DNA from: DATFFO01 sp963744905
Lineage (GTDB): Bacteria; Actinomycetota; Acidimicrobiia; Spongiisociales; ZC4RG35
Reading direction: 5' to 3'
DNA: 64,000 bases
Assembly (NCBI GenBank): GCA_963744905.1
Contig: CAVUUV010000001.1
Coordinates: 1-64,000 of the forward strand
Shown here in pieces: positions 50,892-59,893 of this stretch. Under the pieces are notes generated by a model. It ran no database searches, was not told where the DNA came from, and was given only the letters and a program-made list of their open reading frames with translations. Position 1 is the first letter of the stretch. Each line of letters begins with the position of its first letter. The position numbers and the translations under genes were made by a program.

Positions 50892-52466
50892 TTGACCACC
50901 ACCGCCGCCCGCACGGTGCGACTCGGGGCCCGGGACTATCCGGTGATCCTGCCCAGCCTGCGCGATTCGCGTCTGCATCTGGCGGCGGTGATCATCTCGA
51001 TCCACGTTCTCGGCCAGACCTCGTTCGGCTTCCGCGTCTCGGTTCCTCAGATCCTGTCGGCAATCCTCACCTGTGCGGTGATCGAGGTCGGATGGACCTT
51101 CTATCACGATCGAAAGATCGTCTGGCCGGCCAGCGCCATGTTGACCGGAAGCGGCGTGGCCCTCATTCTCCGTCTCGTATCCATGCCCCGAGGTGACCAT
51201 TGGTCGTGGCACGGTTGGGAGTTGTTTGCGCTGGTGGCCGGCTTCTCACTCGCGTCCAAGTACGTGATCCGCTGGCGCGGCTCCCATGTCTTCAACCCTT
51301 CCAATTTCGGGCTGGTGGTGGCGTTCTTGATTCTGGGGAGCTCGGTCATCGAGCCACTCGACTTCTGGTGGGCCCCGATCGGCCCCTGGTTGGTGATGGC
51401 ATACCTGCTCATATTGGCCGGAGGACTGATGATCACATCCCGGCTACGACTCCTCGCCATGGGTGCGGTGTTCTGGCTGACACTGAGTGCAGGTCTGGGA
51501 CTGTTGAGTGCCTCCGGCCACTGCATCACCGCGGCCTGGTCTCTCCAGCCCGTGTGTGGTCTCGACTTCTGGTGGGTGGTGGTGACTTCCCCCGAGGTTC
51601 TCATCTTCCTCTTCTTCATGATCACCGACCCCAAGACCATCCCCTCGGGGTGGTGGGCCCGGGTGGCCTTCGCCCTGGTCCTGGGAGCGGTCTGCACCTT
51701 CTTGATCGCCCCGGCCGCCAACGAGTTCTGGGCCAAGGTCGGGCTGCTCGGGGGACTGGTTGCGCTGACACCTTTCCGTCATCTTTTCGACAACATGTTT
51801 CCGGACGGTGCCGGCGAGAGGGTGCCAACGCCCCTGGGACGTTTGCTCGATGGGGCGCGAAGGAGCGTCTTCCTTCGGGGGGCCGTGGTGGGCTCTGTCT
51901 TCGTACTGGCGGGAGCTGCCCTCGTGGCGGCCGGGTCACCAGCCCGTAATGGTGGATCCACCGTTGCGCCTTCTGTCGTATCCACCCCGGCTCAGATCGG
52001 CGTGGAGGTGGATGCGGCCTCGCTGCCGGCCGTCACCGTCGATACCGAGGCCCGGGGCCTGAATGGGGACGTGGCGGATGACCCCGGGGCCCTCGCTCTG
52101 GCGCTGGCCCAGGATCTGGCCGTCGAAGGTGAGGCGATGAGAAAGCTCGATCCCAGTCTGCTGCGGGTTGCCGACGGCGGTGATCGCCTCGTTGCCATGG
52201 AGCGACAGATCGAATCGGCCGCCACCGAGGGGAGCGCAACGGTTTCCAACTACCGATTCGACACGCTCGAATTGACGGTCGTGTACAGCGACGGTCCCCA
52301 GGGAGGAGCAGATCTGGCCCTGGTTGCATCCGGCACCGTGGAGCGGCTCACGGTCGCTGCCGATGGCACGGAGTCCGGACTCGATCGGGGTCGCTTTCAC
52401 TCCACCTTCGTCCTGGGACAGAACTCGGCAGGGCGGTGGGTGATCATGTCCGAATTACAGCAATGA
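50892..52466 (+). CDS. UnbU/RnfD-NqrB-like membrane protein with C-terminal extracytoplasmic domain
   Basis: A 524-residue protein from a TTG start that is not certain. About nine helices fill residues 25-350 with RWRGSHVFNPSNFGLVVAFL, SPEVLIFLFFMITDPKTIP and PFRHLFDNMFPDG, text that I associate with UnbU-type relatives of RnfD/NqrB. After residue 360 comes a soluble domain with no membrane segment. UnbU-like genes usually sit beside a UnbV/CRTAC1 gene, as here (52915-54588, convergent). The pair was named from enediyne clusters but is widespread; function unknown. Confidence 0.72.
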   Translation: MTTTAARTVRLGARDYPVILPSLRDSRLHLAAVIISIHVLGQTSFGFRVSVPQILSAILTCAVIEVGWTFYHDRKIVWPASAMLTGSGVALILRLVSMPRGDHWSWHGWELFALVAGFSLASKYVIRWRGSHVFNPSNFGLVVAFLILGSSVIEPLDFWWAPIGPWLVMAYLLILAGGLMITSRLRLLAMGAVFWLTLSAGLGLLSASGHCITAAWSLQPVCGLDFWWVVVTSPEVLIFLFFMITDPKTIPSGWWARVAFALVLGAVCTFLIAPAANEFWAKVGLLGGLVALTPFRHLFDNMFPDGAGERVPTPLGRLLDGARRSVFLRGAVVGSVFVLAGAALVAAGSPARNGGSTVAPSVVSTPAQIGVEVDAASLPAVTVDTEARGLNGDVADDPGALALALAQDLAVEGEAMRKLDPSLLRVADGGDRLVAMERQIESAATEGSATVSNYRFDTLELTVVYSDGPQGGADLALVASGTVERLTVAADGTESGLDRGRFHSTFVLGQNSAGRWVIMSELQQ

Positions 52467-52475
52467 GGTCTTTCC

Positions 52476-52880
52476 TTTGTCCCCCTTGCGGAGCAAGGGG
52501 GAAGGGGCCCCCGCTGCCTAGCAAACCTTCTTTCCTTTGTCCCCCTTGCGTAGCAAGGGGGAAGGGGCCCCCGCTGCGTAGCAGTGGGGTAGGGGGGAGG
52601 GCCCGGGTGAAGCCGAGGTGTGAGGTTCAACTCCCCCCTACCTCCCGCCTCTGCTTCGCTCCGGCGGCAGGGACCTTCCCCCTGCGAGCAGGGGGACAAA
52701 CCAACACCTTCTTTCCTTTGTCCCCCTTGCGGAGCAAGGGGGAAGGGGCCCCCGCTGCGTAGCAGTGGGGTAGGGGGAGGGCCCGGGTGAAGCCGAGGCG
52801 TGAGGTTCAACTCCCCCCTACCTCCCGTCTCCGCTCCGCTCCGGCGGCAGGGACCTTCCCCCTGCGAGCAGGGGGACAAA
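52476..52880. repeat. C-rich palindromic intergenic repeats, two full units and one partial
   Basis: Units of about 165 bp at 52536-52700 and 52717-52880 are nearly identical; a partial copy occupies 52476 to about 52522. Each full unit starts TTTGTCCCCCTTGC and ends GCGAGCAGGGGGACAAA, so it has inverted ends. Another fragment is at 46310-46396. The region between the two convergent genes (52467-52914) holds nothing else. Confidence 0.85.
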
Positions 52881-52914
52881 GGGAGAAGAGAGGGCGGGCA
52901 TCAGTCTCGTCTTC

Positions 52915-54588
52915 TCAGCCGGCGGGCGGGGTCCAGGTCCGGGGATGGTCGGCGGACCGATCGAGGACCACGAACTGGTCGGCCTGTATCTTCATCCACG
53001 GTCCCATGTCACCATCGGGCCACTGCACCCTGACCCGGGCTTCTCTGGCCGATCCGAGGCCGAAGTGGACCCAACCCAACTGTCCGCCTCCGTGGCCACC
53101 GCCCACGGTGACCTGGCGCTGCTGGGTCCGGTTGCCAACCCGAACCTCCATCCAGGCCCCTATAGCGTCCCGGTTGGGTCGATCCTGGCTCAGCTTCAGG
53201 GACAGCCAGTGACCCATGTTCGCCGGTGCTCCGGGCGCGCCCCACCCCAGGCTGCGCCATACCTTCACCGGCTCCTCTCGGTCCACGACGATCAGGTCGA
53301 GCATGCCGTCACTGTTCAAATCGGCCAGGGCCGCTCCCCGGCTGCGGTTGAAGTCGAGGACCCCTGCACTGGTGGCTGCTTCGGTGAAGGTGCCGTCGGG
53401 ATTCTGCAGCATGAGGTTGTTGGGGTCGCGGGCGGCATAGTCGGGCTGGGCCTCCACGTTTCCTTTGGTGACGAACAGGTCGACGAGCCCGTCGTTGTTG
53501 ACGTCCTCGAATTCGGGATGCCAGGCGGTGGAAGGGAGATTGACGTCGCCGGCGAAAGGTCGGTGGGCGGTGGCGCCCCGCACGAAGGCGACGTCTTCGT
53601 AGTCCGGCTCCGATGGTCCGGCGGCCAGCGTCTGCAACTTGTTGTCCCCCTGGCTGGTGAGGAAGACCTCGGGCAGGCCGTCGCCCGTGAGGTCGTAGTT
53701 GGCGATGCCCATGCCCCAGATCTGCATGGTTTGCCATCCGTCGGCGGCCGTGTAGAGCCGGGGCGCCTCCCCCGGGGCGACCCGCCACATCTGCTCCTCC
53801 CCGTCGCGGTAGTAATGGCGGTCGTTGGTCATCCGCAGGTCGCCTCTGCCCGATCGATCCCAGTCACTGAACAGGATGGACAGGGTGCAATAGCCGGGCG
53901 AGAGAGTGATGGGAGTCCCGTAGGTCCGCCCGCCCGGTCGAATCAGGTAATTGTCGGAGCACCCGTCCTGGTTTCCACCCTCGTCCAGGGCGACGTAGTT
54001 GCCGAAGGCCAGAGACGGTAGGGACGCCCCTTCTTCCCATTTGGCACTGAAGGCCACGGTCCAGTCGTTTCCGCCATCGACCGACCAGTCCTGGTTGGCC
54101 GGTTCGAAACGACAGTCGCCCAAGCCGCGCAACATGACGTTCTCACCGAAGCGGACCACCGCCAGATCTATCAGCCCGTCCCCGTCCACGTCCAGCGGGA
54201 AGGCGCCCGTCACAGAGGTCATGTCGGTGGCGGGGTCGCTGATCTTTTCGAACCGGAGGTCTCCGCCGGTGGTGCTCTCATTGCGGTAGAGGGTGGCCGG
54301 TGCCTCACCGCCGGCCAGATAGACGTCGGGCCGCTGATCGCCATTGCAGTCGAAGACGGCGACGCCGCCACCCACGAAGAAGTCGAATCCTCCCCGATAG
54401 GAGTGATTCATCCCGGATGTCGCGGTCTCATCGACGAAATGGGGCGGGTCGAGGGCTGTGTCGGGGGTTCCCCGATCTATGAATGCCAGCGCCGCCAGAA
54501 CCAGAGCCAGGGTGACCACGGCGCCGACTGCTACTCCGCCCAGGAGCCACAGGTGGCCTGCGCCTCGCTCACCACCACGGGTCCTCAT
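52915..54588 (-). CDS. UnbV/CRTAC1-like FG-GAP repeat protein, membrane-anchored
   Basis: A 557-residue exported protein. One N-terminal helix (LWLLGGVAVGAVVTLALVLA) anchors it; then FG-GAP/VCBS-type calcium loops repeat (FDCNGDQRPDVYLAGG, DVDGDGLIDLAVVRF, DVNNDGLVDLFVTKGN, DLNSDGMLDLIVVD). The end is the ASPIC/UnbV domain (DAIGAWMEVRVGNRTQQRQV, GLGSAREARVRVQWPDG). The start is taken at ATG 54588; ATG 54630 is also possible. It pairs with the UnbU-like gene across the repeats. Confidence 0.82.
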   Translation of the reverse strand: MRTRGGERGAGHLWLLGGVAVGAVVTLALVLAALAFIDRGTPDTALDPPHFVDETATSGMNHSYRGGFDFFVGGGVAVFDCNGDQRPDVYLAGGEAPATLYRNESTTGGDLRFEKISDPATDMTSVTGAFPLDVDGDGLIDLAVVRFGENVMLRGLGDCRFEPANQDWSVDGGNDWTVAFSAKWEEGASLPSLAFGNYVALDEGGNQDGCSDNYLIRPGGRTYGTPITLSPGYCTLSILFSDWDRSGRGDLRMTNDRHYYRDGEEQMWRVAPGEAPRLYTAADGWQTMQIWGMGIANYDLTGDGLPEVFLTSQGDNKLQTLAAGPSEPDYEDVAFVRGATAHRPFAGDVNLPSTAWHPEFEDVNNDGLVDLFVTKGNVEAQPDYAARDPNNLMLQNPDGTFTEAATSAGVLDFNRSRGAALADLNSDGMLDLIVVDREEPVKVWRSLGWGAPGAPANMGHWLSLKLSQDRPNRDAIGAWMEVRVGNRTQQRQVTVGGGHGGGQLGWVHFGLGSAREARVRVQWPDGDMGPWMKIQADQFVVLDRSADHPRTWTPPAG

Positions 54589-54653
54589 CCGGCTTGCCCT
54601 CTGTCGCCGTCGTGGGAACAATGCGCCCATGGTCGAAGACTGGTTGAAGATTG

Positions 54654-55655
54654 ATGTCTGATCAGGTGCAGTGGGGGATTCTGGGAACGGCCGACATCGC
54701 CGTCCGTAAGGTGATCCCGGCCATGCAGGGGTCCGCGCTGAGCCGGGTCGCCGCCATCGCCTCCCGATCGGCGCAGAGGGCGGCCGAGGTGGCACAGTCC
54801 CTCGACATCCCCCGGTCCCACGGGTCCTATGAGGAGTTGCTGGCCGATCCCGACGTCGAGGCGGTCTACATCCCTCTGCCCAACTCTCTCCACGCCCAGT
54901 GGACCCTGGCTGCGGCCGATGCCGGCAAACACGTGCTGTGCGAGAAGCCGCTGGCTCTCACGGCCGCCGAGGCCCAGACAATGATCGATGGGGCGAGGCG
55001 AGCCGGGGTGAAGCTGATGGAGGCCTTCATGTACCGGTTCCATCCGCTCTGGTCGGAAGTCCGGCGGCTGGTGGACGGAGGTGCCATTGGAGAGGTCCTG
55101 GCAATCCAGTCTTTCTTCTCCTACCGCAACATCGACCCCGAAGACATCCGCAACATCGCCGAGTACGGCGGCGGCGCTCTCTACGACATCGGTTGCTACC
55201 CCGTCAACGTGGCCCGGATGCTCTTGGGCGGAGAGCCCTCTCGAGTAATGGCGGCGATCCGCAGGGATCCGGACTTCGGGACCGATGTCGTCACGTCGGC
55301 AATTCTGGATTTCGATGGTCGTCACGCCACCTTCACCTGTTCCACCCAGCTCGAAGACGATCAGCGGGTGCATGTGCAGGGGACCGGAGGTCGACTCCTG
55401 GTAGAGATCCCCTTCAATATCCCTCCCGACCAACCGACGAGATTGTATCGCTTTGCCGGCGGAAGCCCGCCGGTGGCACCAGACGTGGAGACCTATGACG
55501 TGCCAGCTGCCGACCAATACACGGTCCAGGCCGACGCCTTCTCCCGAGCCATCATCGACGATGCCCCCGTGCCGACCCCGCCCGAGGACGCGGTGGCGAA
55601 CCTCAAGGTGCTCGAGAGGGTTTTCGCTTCTGCTGCTTCGGTCGAACGCGGGTAG
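54654..55655 (+). CDS. Gfo/Idh/MocA-family NAD(P)-dependent oxidoreductase
   Basis: A 333-residue enzyme. GILGTADIAVRKVIPAMQ is the Rossmann start; HVLCEKPLALTAAEA carries the catalytic EKP, and YDIGCYPVNVARMLLG the conserved D-x3-Y/H region. It probably acts on a sugar or cyclitol; relatives include D-xylose dehydrogenase-like enzymes. ATG 54654; a TTG one codon earlier is possible. It lies convergent to the ROK repressor of the xylose locus and may belong to it. Confidence 0.85.
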   Translation: MSDQVQWGILGTADIAVRKVIPAMQGSALSRVAAIASRSAQRAAEVAQSLDIPRSHGSYEELLADPDVEAVYIPLPNSLHAQWTLAAADAGKHVLCEKPLALTAAEAQTMIDGARRAGVKLMEAFMYRFHPLWSEVRRLVDGGAIGEVLAIQSFFSYRNIDPEDIRNIAEYGGGALYDIGCYPVNVARMLLGGEPSRVMAAIRRDPDFGTDVVTSAILDFDGRHATFTCSTQLEDDQRVHVQGTGGRLLVEIPFNIPPDQPTRLYRFAGGSPPVAPDVETYDVPAADQYTVQADAFSRAIIDDAPVPTPPEDAVANLKVLERVFASAASVERG

Positions 55656-55677
55656 GGGTTGGCGGCCTCTCACTCGC

Positions 55678-56934
55678 TCAGGTGCCACGCTCGCCATCGG
55701 CCAAGACCCTGACGTTCCGGCCCGCCGTGCCGGCCGGGTCGGCGATCACGCCCGCCAGTGCCATCTCGGCTGCTCCCATCAGAGGCGCATCGATGCCCAG
55801 ATCGCTCGATACGATCTGAGTCCCTGACCGGGGAGCATCGAGGGCGCTCATGCTGACTCCGTTCGCCATCGGCTCGTCGAGATACTCGAACAACCTCTGG
55901 TACAGCCCTCCCAGCACGACCAGCTCGGAGTTGACGATGTTGATCAGGTTGCCGATGCCGATGCCCAGCCAGCGGCCGATATCTGCCAGGGCGGTCAGGG
56001 TTCTCTCATCGCCGGAGCCGGCTCTGGCCAGGACGATGTCCACGATGCCCGGCGCACCGGGTTCGGTTCTGATCCCGGCCTTTCGGGCCAGCGCCGCCTC
56101 GCCGGCCTCGGTCTCCCAGCAGCCCACGTGCCCGCAGCGGCACTTGTGACCGTCGGGGTTTATCAGCATGTGACCCACCTCGCCCGCGTATCCGATCGAG
56201 CCCAGCATGGGCCTGTGGTCAGAGATGAGGCCGGCACCGATTCCCGCCTCTCCCGAGAGATAGATGAGATGGCCGACACCCCGCCCCGCTCCCCGACGAA
56301 ATTCGGCCAGTGCCCCCAGGTCGGCTTCGTTGGCCACCATTACCGGGTCGGCCAGTCGGAGCTCTCGCCCCAGCATCTCTCCCAGGGGAACGTCCCGCCA
56401 CCCCAGGTTGGGGGCGAGATGGACGAAACCGTCCGAGCGCCGGGTGATGCCGACCACCCCTGCCGCCACCCGGGCCAGGGTGTGCCCGGGAGGAAGGGCG
56501 GCGACAAGCGGCTCGGCCAGCTTCGCTACGTCCTGGGTGGTTTGCTCGGGGGAGAAGCGGCCCCTGGGGCGAGCCACGCGCAACTGGTTGTACGTGTGCC
56601 CGCCGAGGCCGACCGTGGCCACGGCGATGGAGTCCACACTGAGCTCTATCGCCAGTACGGCGGCCCCCTCCGGTCTGACACTGACCAACGGCGACCGACG
56701 ACCGGGGCCGGGCATAGCCACTCCCGGGCCCTCCACCACCAGACCCAACAGCGTCAGCTCCGATACCAGGTCGGCCACGGTCGACCGGTTCAGTCCGGTG
56801 GTGGTGGTCAGCGCAGAACGAGAGGAGGGACCGTCCAGATGAAGCCGCTCGAGGATGGTCGAGAGATTGTGCCGGCGCAACTCCTCGGTGGCAACCCCTC
56901 GTTTGCGGGTTTGCCTGGTTCCGGTGCGGTCCAA
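55678..56934 (-). CDS. ROK-family transcriptional repressor (XylR-type)
   Basis: A 418-residue repressor. HTH at about residues 36-65 (SRSALTTTTGLNRSTVADLV), then the sugar-kinase-like domain with LIYLSGEAGIGAGLI, GYAGEVGHM and the zinc site CRCGHVGC. Start TTG at 56934 is the furthest upstream and has a poor Shine-Dalgarno. Divergent from the xylose-type ABC genes across a 315-bp region full of direct repeats, so it most likely controls them in response to xylose. Confidence 0.85.
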   Translation of the reverse strand: MDRTGTRQTRKRGVATEELRRHNLSTILERLHLDGPSSRSALTTTTGLNRSTVADLVSELTLLGLVVEGPGVAMPGPGRRSPLVSVRPEGAAVLAIELSVDSIAVATVGLGGHTYNQLRVARPRGRFSPEQTTQDVAKLAEPLVAALPPGHTLARVAAGVVGITRRSDGFVHLAPNLGWRDVPLGEMLGRELRLADPVMVANEADLGALAEFRRGAGRGVGHLIYLSGEAGIGAGLISDHRPMLGSIGYAGEVGHMLINPDGHKCRCGHVGCWETEAGEAALARKAGIRTEPGAPGIVDIVLARAGSGDERTLTALADIGRWLGIGIGNLINIVNSELVVLGGLYQRLFEYLDEPMANGVSMSALDAPRSGTQIVSSDLGIDAPLMGAAEMALAGVIADPAGTAGRNVRVLADGERGT

Positions 56935-57249
56935 GGTGGTCAGAGCCTTTTTGTTGGGGACGCCACTATATATCCGGCTTCGGTGCGCGGGAAAGGCCCG
57001 CCCGGCGTCTGTCTCTGCTATCTGGTGTCTCTGCTATCTGGCGTGAGTGCGTGATTCGTTGCGAGGTCCAACATATTGCGAGGTCCACCATATGACGTGT
57101 ATGCTCGTGACGAGTCGGAACCGTCTCCCGGGACGGTGGCACCAGGAGTGCCCCGGCGAATAATCGAGGTGGCGGTTGCATACCCATCCTCGAGACCATT
57201 GAAAAGGAAGCTCTTACCAGTCGGGACGAGCCAGTTTGAGGAGGAACCA
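56935..57249. promoter_or_regulatory. control region of the xylose-type locus with two sets of direct repeats
   Basis: GTCTCTGCTATCTGG occurs twice, at 57011-57025 and 57027-57041. A 17-bp unit TTGCGAGGTCCAMCATA occurs twice in tandem at 57059-57075 and 57076-57092, with one difference. TTGCGA (57076-57081) and TATGCT (57100-57105), 18 bp apart, could be the promoter of the transporter genes, so the second repeat would overlap the -35. These are good candidates for ROK repressor or activator sites. Confidence 0.55.
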
Positions 57250-58457
57250 TTGCGTAAAACAATGAGACTATGGGCATTGATGGGCGTGATCGCCCTGGTG
57301 CTCGCCGCGTGTGGGGGCGGAGGAACCGAGACCACCACTACCGCCGGCGGTGGTGGCACGACTGCCACCACGGCCATGACCGAAACGACGGCCATGACCG
57401 AAACGACGGCCATGACCGAAACCACCGCTGGTGGCGGCGGCGAAGGCCTTACCGTCGGTGTGTCCTGGAACAACTACAACGAGGAGCGGTGGGCCAAGGC
57501 CGACGAGCCGGCGATCAAGAAGGCACTCGAGGCCGCCGGCGCCACCTACATCTCTTCTGATGCCGGCTCCTCGGCCGACAAGCAGCTCAACGACGTTGCC
57601 AACCTGATCACCCAGGGGGCCGATGCGCTCATCATCCTGGCCCAGGACGGCACCGCCATCAAGCCTGCGGTTCAAGATGCCCTCAGCCAGGGGATTCCGG
57701 TCATCGCCTATGACCGCCTGATCGAGGACCCGGGAGCCTTCTATCTCACCTTCGACAACACCGAGGTGGGTCGGATGGAGGCCCAGGCGATGTTCGAGAA
57801 GGTGCCGACCGGGAACTACATCATCATCAAGGGCAACCAGGCCGATGCCAACTCGGATTTCCTGCGGCACGGGATACGAGGACGTGATCGGCGATGCGGT
57901 TGCCTCGGGCGACATCAACATCGTCGGTGAGACCTACACGGACAACTGGGATACCGGCCAAGGCCCAGACCGAGACGGAGCAGTTCCTCACTGAGGACAA
58001 TAACGACGTCCAGGCGGTGCTGTCGGAGAACGACGGCATGGCTAGCGGCGTGGTTGCGGCTCTGCAGGCCCAGGGCCTGGCGGGCCAGGTGCCCGTCTCG
58101 GGTCAGGACGGCGATGCCGCCGCTTTGAACCGGGTAGCGCTCGGCACCCAGACCGTGTCGGTGTGGAAGAACGCCTACGCCTTGGGCGAAGCGGCCGGCA
58201 ACATCGCCGTGCAGCTGGCCCAGGGAACCGCTTTGGCGGATTTCACGGCGCCTTCCGATCTGGGCGACTCGGCTCCGGCCGCCGGCAACAGCGCTCAGAT
58301 GTTCACCACGCCGGGTGGAGTGGATGTGTACTCCATCATCCTGACCCCGATTCCCATCACCCAGGACAACCTCAACGTCGTCATCGACGCCGGGTGGATC
58401 ACCCAGGATCAGGTGTGCCAGGGTGTTCCGGCCGGGACGGTCGACGTCTGCGGATGA
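57250..58457 (+). pseudogene. xylF: xylose-type ABC substrate-binding lipoprotein, two frameshifts
   Basis: TTG 57250 (GAGGAGG upstream) starts a lipoprotein signal (IALVLAACGGGG) and a Thr-rich linker made of 18-bp repeats (AMTETT). The periplasmic-binding fold follows: LTVGVSWNNYNEERWAKADE, GADALIILAQDGTAIKPAVQ, GIPVIAYDRLI. Near 57868 the frame changes (then GYEDVIGDAVASGDINIVGE) and near 57950 it changes again (then PAKAQTETEQFLTEDNNDVQ to the stop at 58457). Joined, this is a normal XylF-like protein of about 400 residues. As the following genes look functional, assembly error is at least as likely as decay. Confidence 0.8.
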
Positions 58458-58509
58458 TCGAATGAACGCCATCGAGTAGCTCGGAGTGAGTAGCTCCATG
58501 GCAGGTATG

Positions 58510-58539
58510 CGTCGCGCCCCCAACGTTGGGGGCGCGACG
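58510..58539. other. perfect 30-bp palindrome between xylF and xylH
   Basis: CGTCGCGCCCCCAAC followed at once by its reverse complement, 53 bp after the xylF stop and 27 bp before the xylH start. As RNA it is a strong hairpin. In transporter operons such a hairpin often reduces read-through or protects the upstream mRNA, giving more binding protein than permease. Confidence 0.75.
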
Positions 58540-58565
58540 TGTATTGTGACCGACCGGAGGTTGGT

Positions 58566-59893
58566 ATGAGCGTGGCTGAGAAGAGGGCAGCCGAAACCCC
58601 CGAGCAGGTAGAGGGCACCACCACACCGGAGTGGCCCGGGCTCGCTTCCTGCGTGCCCTGGAGATCGACACCCGGATGATGGGCATGATCGTGGCCCTGA
58701 TCGTCATCTGGATCGGGTTCCAGATCATGTCCGGCGGCTCGTTCCTCACCCCGCGCAACCTGTGGAACCTTTCGGTCCAGTTCGCTACCTTCGCCATCAT
58801 GGCCACGGGGATGGTGCTGGTCATCGTCTCTCGCAACATCGACCTCTCTGTGGGATCGATGCTCGGCTTCCTGGGAATGTTCATGGCCCTGATGCAGGCG
58901 CAATGGCTGCCCGGCGTGATCGGGTTCGACAGCCCCTTCACCTGGATAATTGCCCTGGTGGCGGGAATCATTCTCGGAGCGCTGGTGGGGGGATTGCAGG
59001 GGGTGATCGTGGCCTACGTCGAGGTGCCCTCGTTCATCGTCACCCTGGGGGGTTACCTGGTCTGGCGGGGCGCGGCCTGGGCTCTGGCCAGCGGCCAGAC
59101 CATCGCTCCCATGGACACCACCTTCCAGGTGCTGGGTGGCGGGGCCCGCGGGGCCATCGGCGGCACCTGGAGCTGGATCTTTGGCGGCGTCGCCGCGGCG
59201 GCGATCGTCTATCTGCTCTACAGCCGGCGCAAGACGAGGCGGAGCTACGGATTCCGGGTGCGGCCGCTGTGGGCCGAGGTCCTGTTGGGCGTGGTCGGCG
59301 TCGGCGTGGTCCTCACCGCGGTGTGGTTCCTCAACCGTTACTACATGCCGATCAACATCGCCCGCCAGTACGCAGAGGCTCATGGCCTGACCTGGCCGGA
59401 GGGCGGTTTGAACATACCTCTCGGCCTGGCCAGCCCGGTCCTCATCACCATCGGCGTGGCGCTCATCATGACCTACATCACCACCCGCCGCCGCTTCGGC
59501 CGTTACGTGTTCGCCATCGGCGGCAACCCGGAAGCAGCTCAGTTGGGCGGCATCAAGACCGGCTGGACCATCGTCAGGACCTTCATGGTCATGGGGATCC
59601 TGGTGGCGGTCGCCTCTGCGGTTCAGATCGCCCGTCTCAACGCCGCTACCAGCGGCCTCGGAACGCTGTACGAGTTGTACGTGATCGCGGCGGCAGTCAT
59701 CGGTGGCACCTCGCTCCTGGGTGGGGTGGGCAAGATCTCGGGTGCGGTGCTGGGCGCGCTGGTGATTCAATCACTGCAATCGGGCATGGTGCTGATGGGG
59801 GTGGATGCGCCCCTCCAGCAGATCGTGATCGGAATCGTCCTGGTCATCGCCGTGGCCGTCAACACGATCTATTTACGGAGAGGCAGGGAGTGA
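58566..59893 (+). CDS. xylH: xylose-type ABC transporter permease
   Basis: A polytopic permease with about ten helices (MMGMIVALIVIWIGFQIMSG, FATFAIMATGMVLVIVSRNI, SVGSMLGFLGMFMALMQAQW, RRFGRYVFAIGGNPEAAQLG). The last is the EAA-like cytosolic loop of the sugar permease family. ATG 58566 has GGAGG upstream and begins SVAEKRAAETPEQVEG, but the main frame is entered only at GTG 58631, so a frameshift near 58625-58631 is likely. If not, translation starts at 58631. Followed by its ATPase gene with an overlap. Confidence 0.82.

Noticed and set aside
57373..57426. Short tandem repeats that might suggest a CRISPR or regulatory array
   Set aside because: They are in-frame 18-bp repeats coding for a Thr-rich linker in the lipoprotein; no CRISPR spacing or cas genes.
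58762..59889. Alternative long frame running into the ATPase gene from inside the permease
   Set aside because: Overlaps the whole permease in another frame with low-complexity text; the ATPase start at GTG 59890 is coupled to the permease stop.
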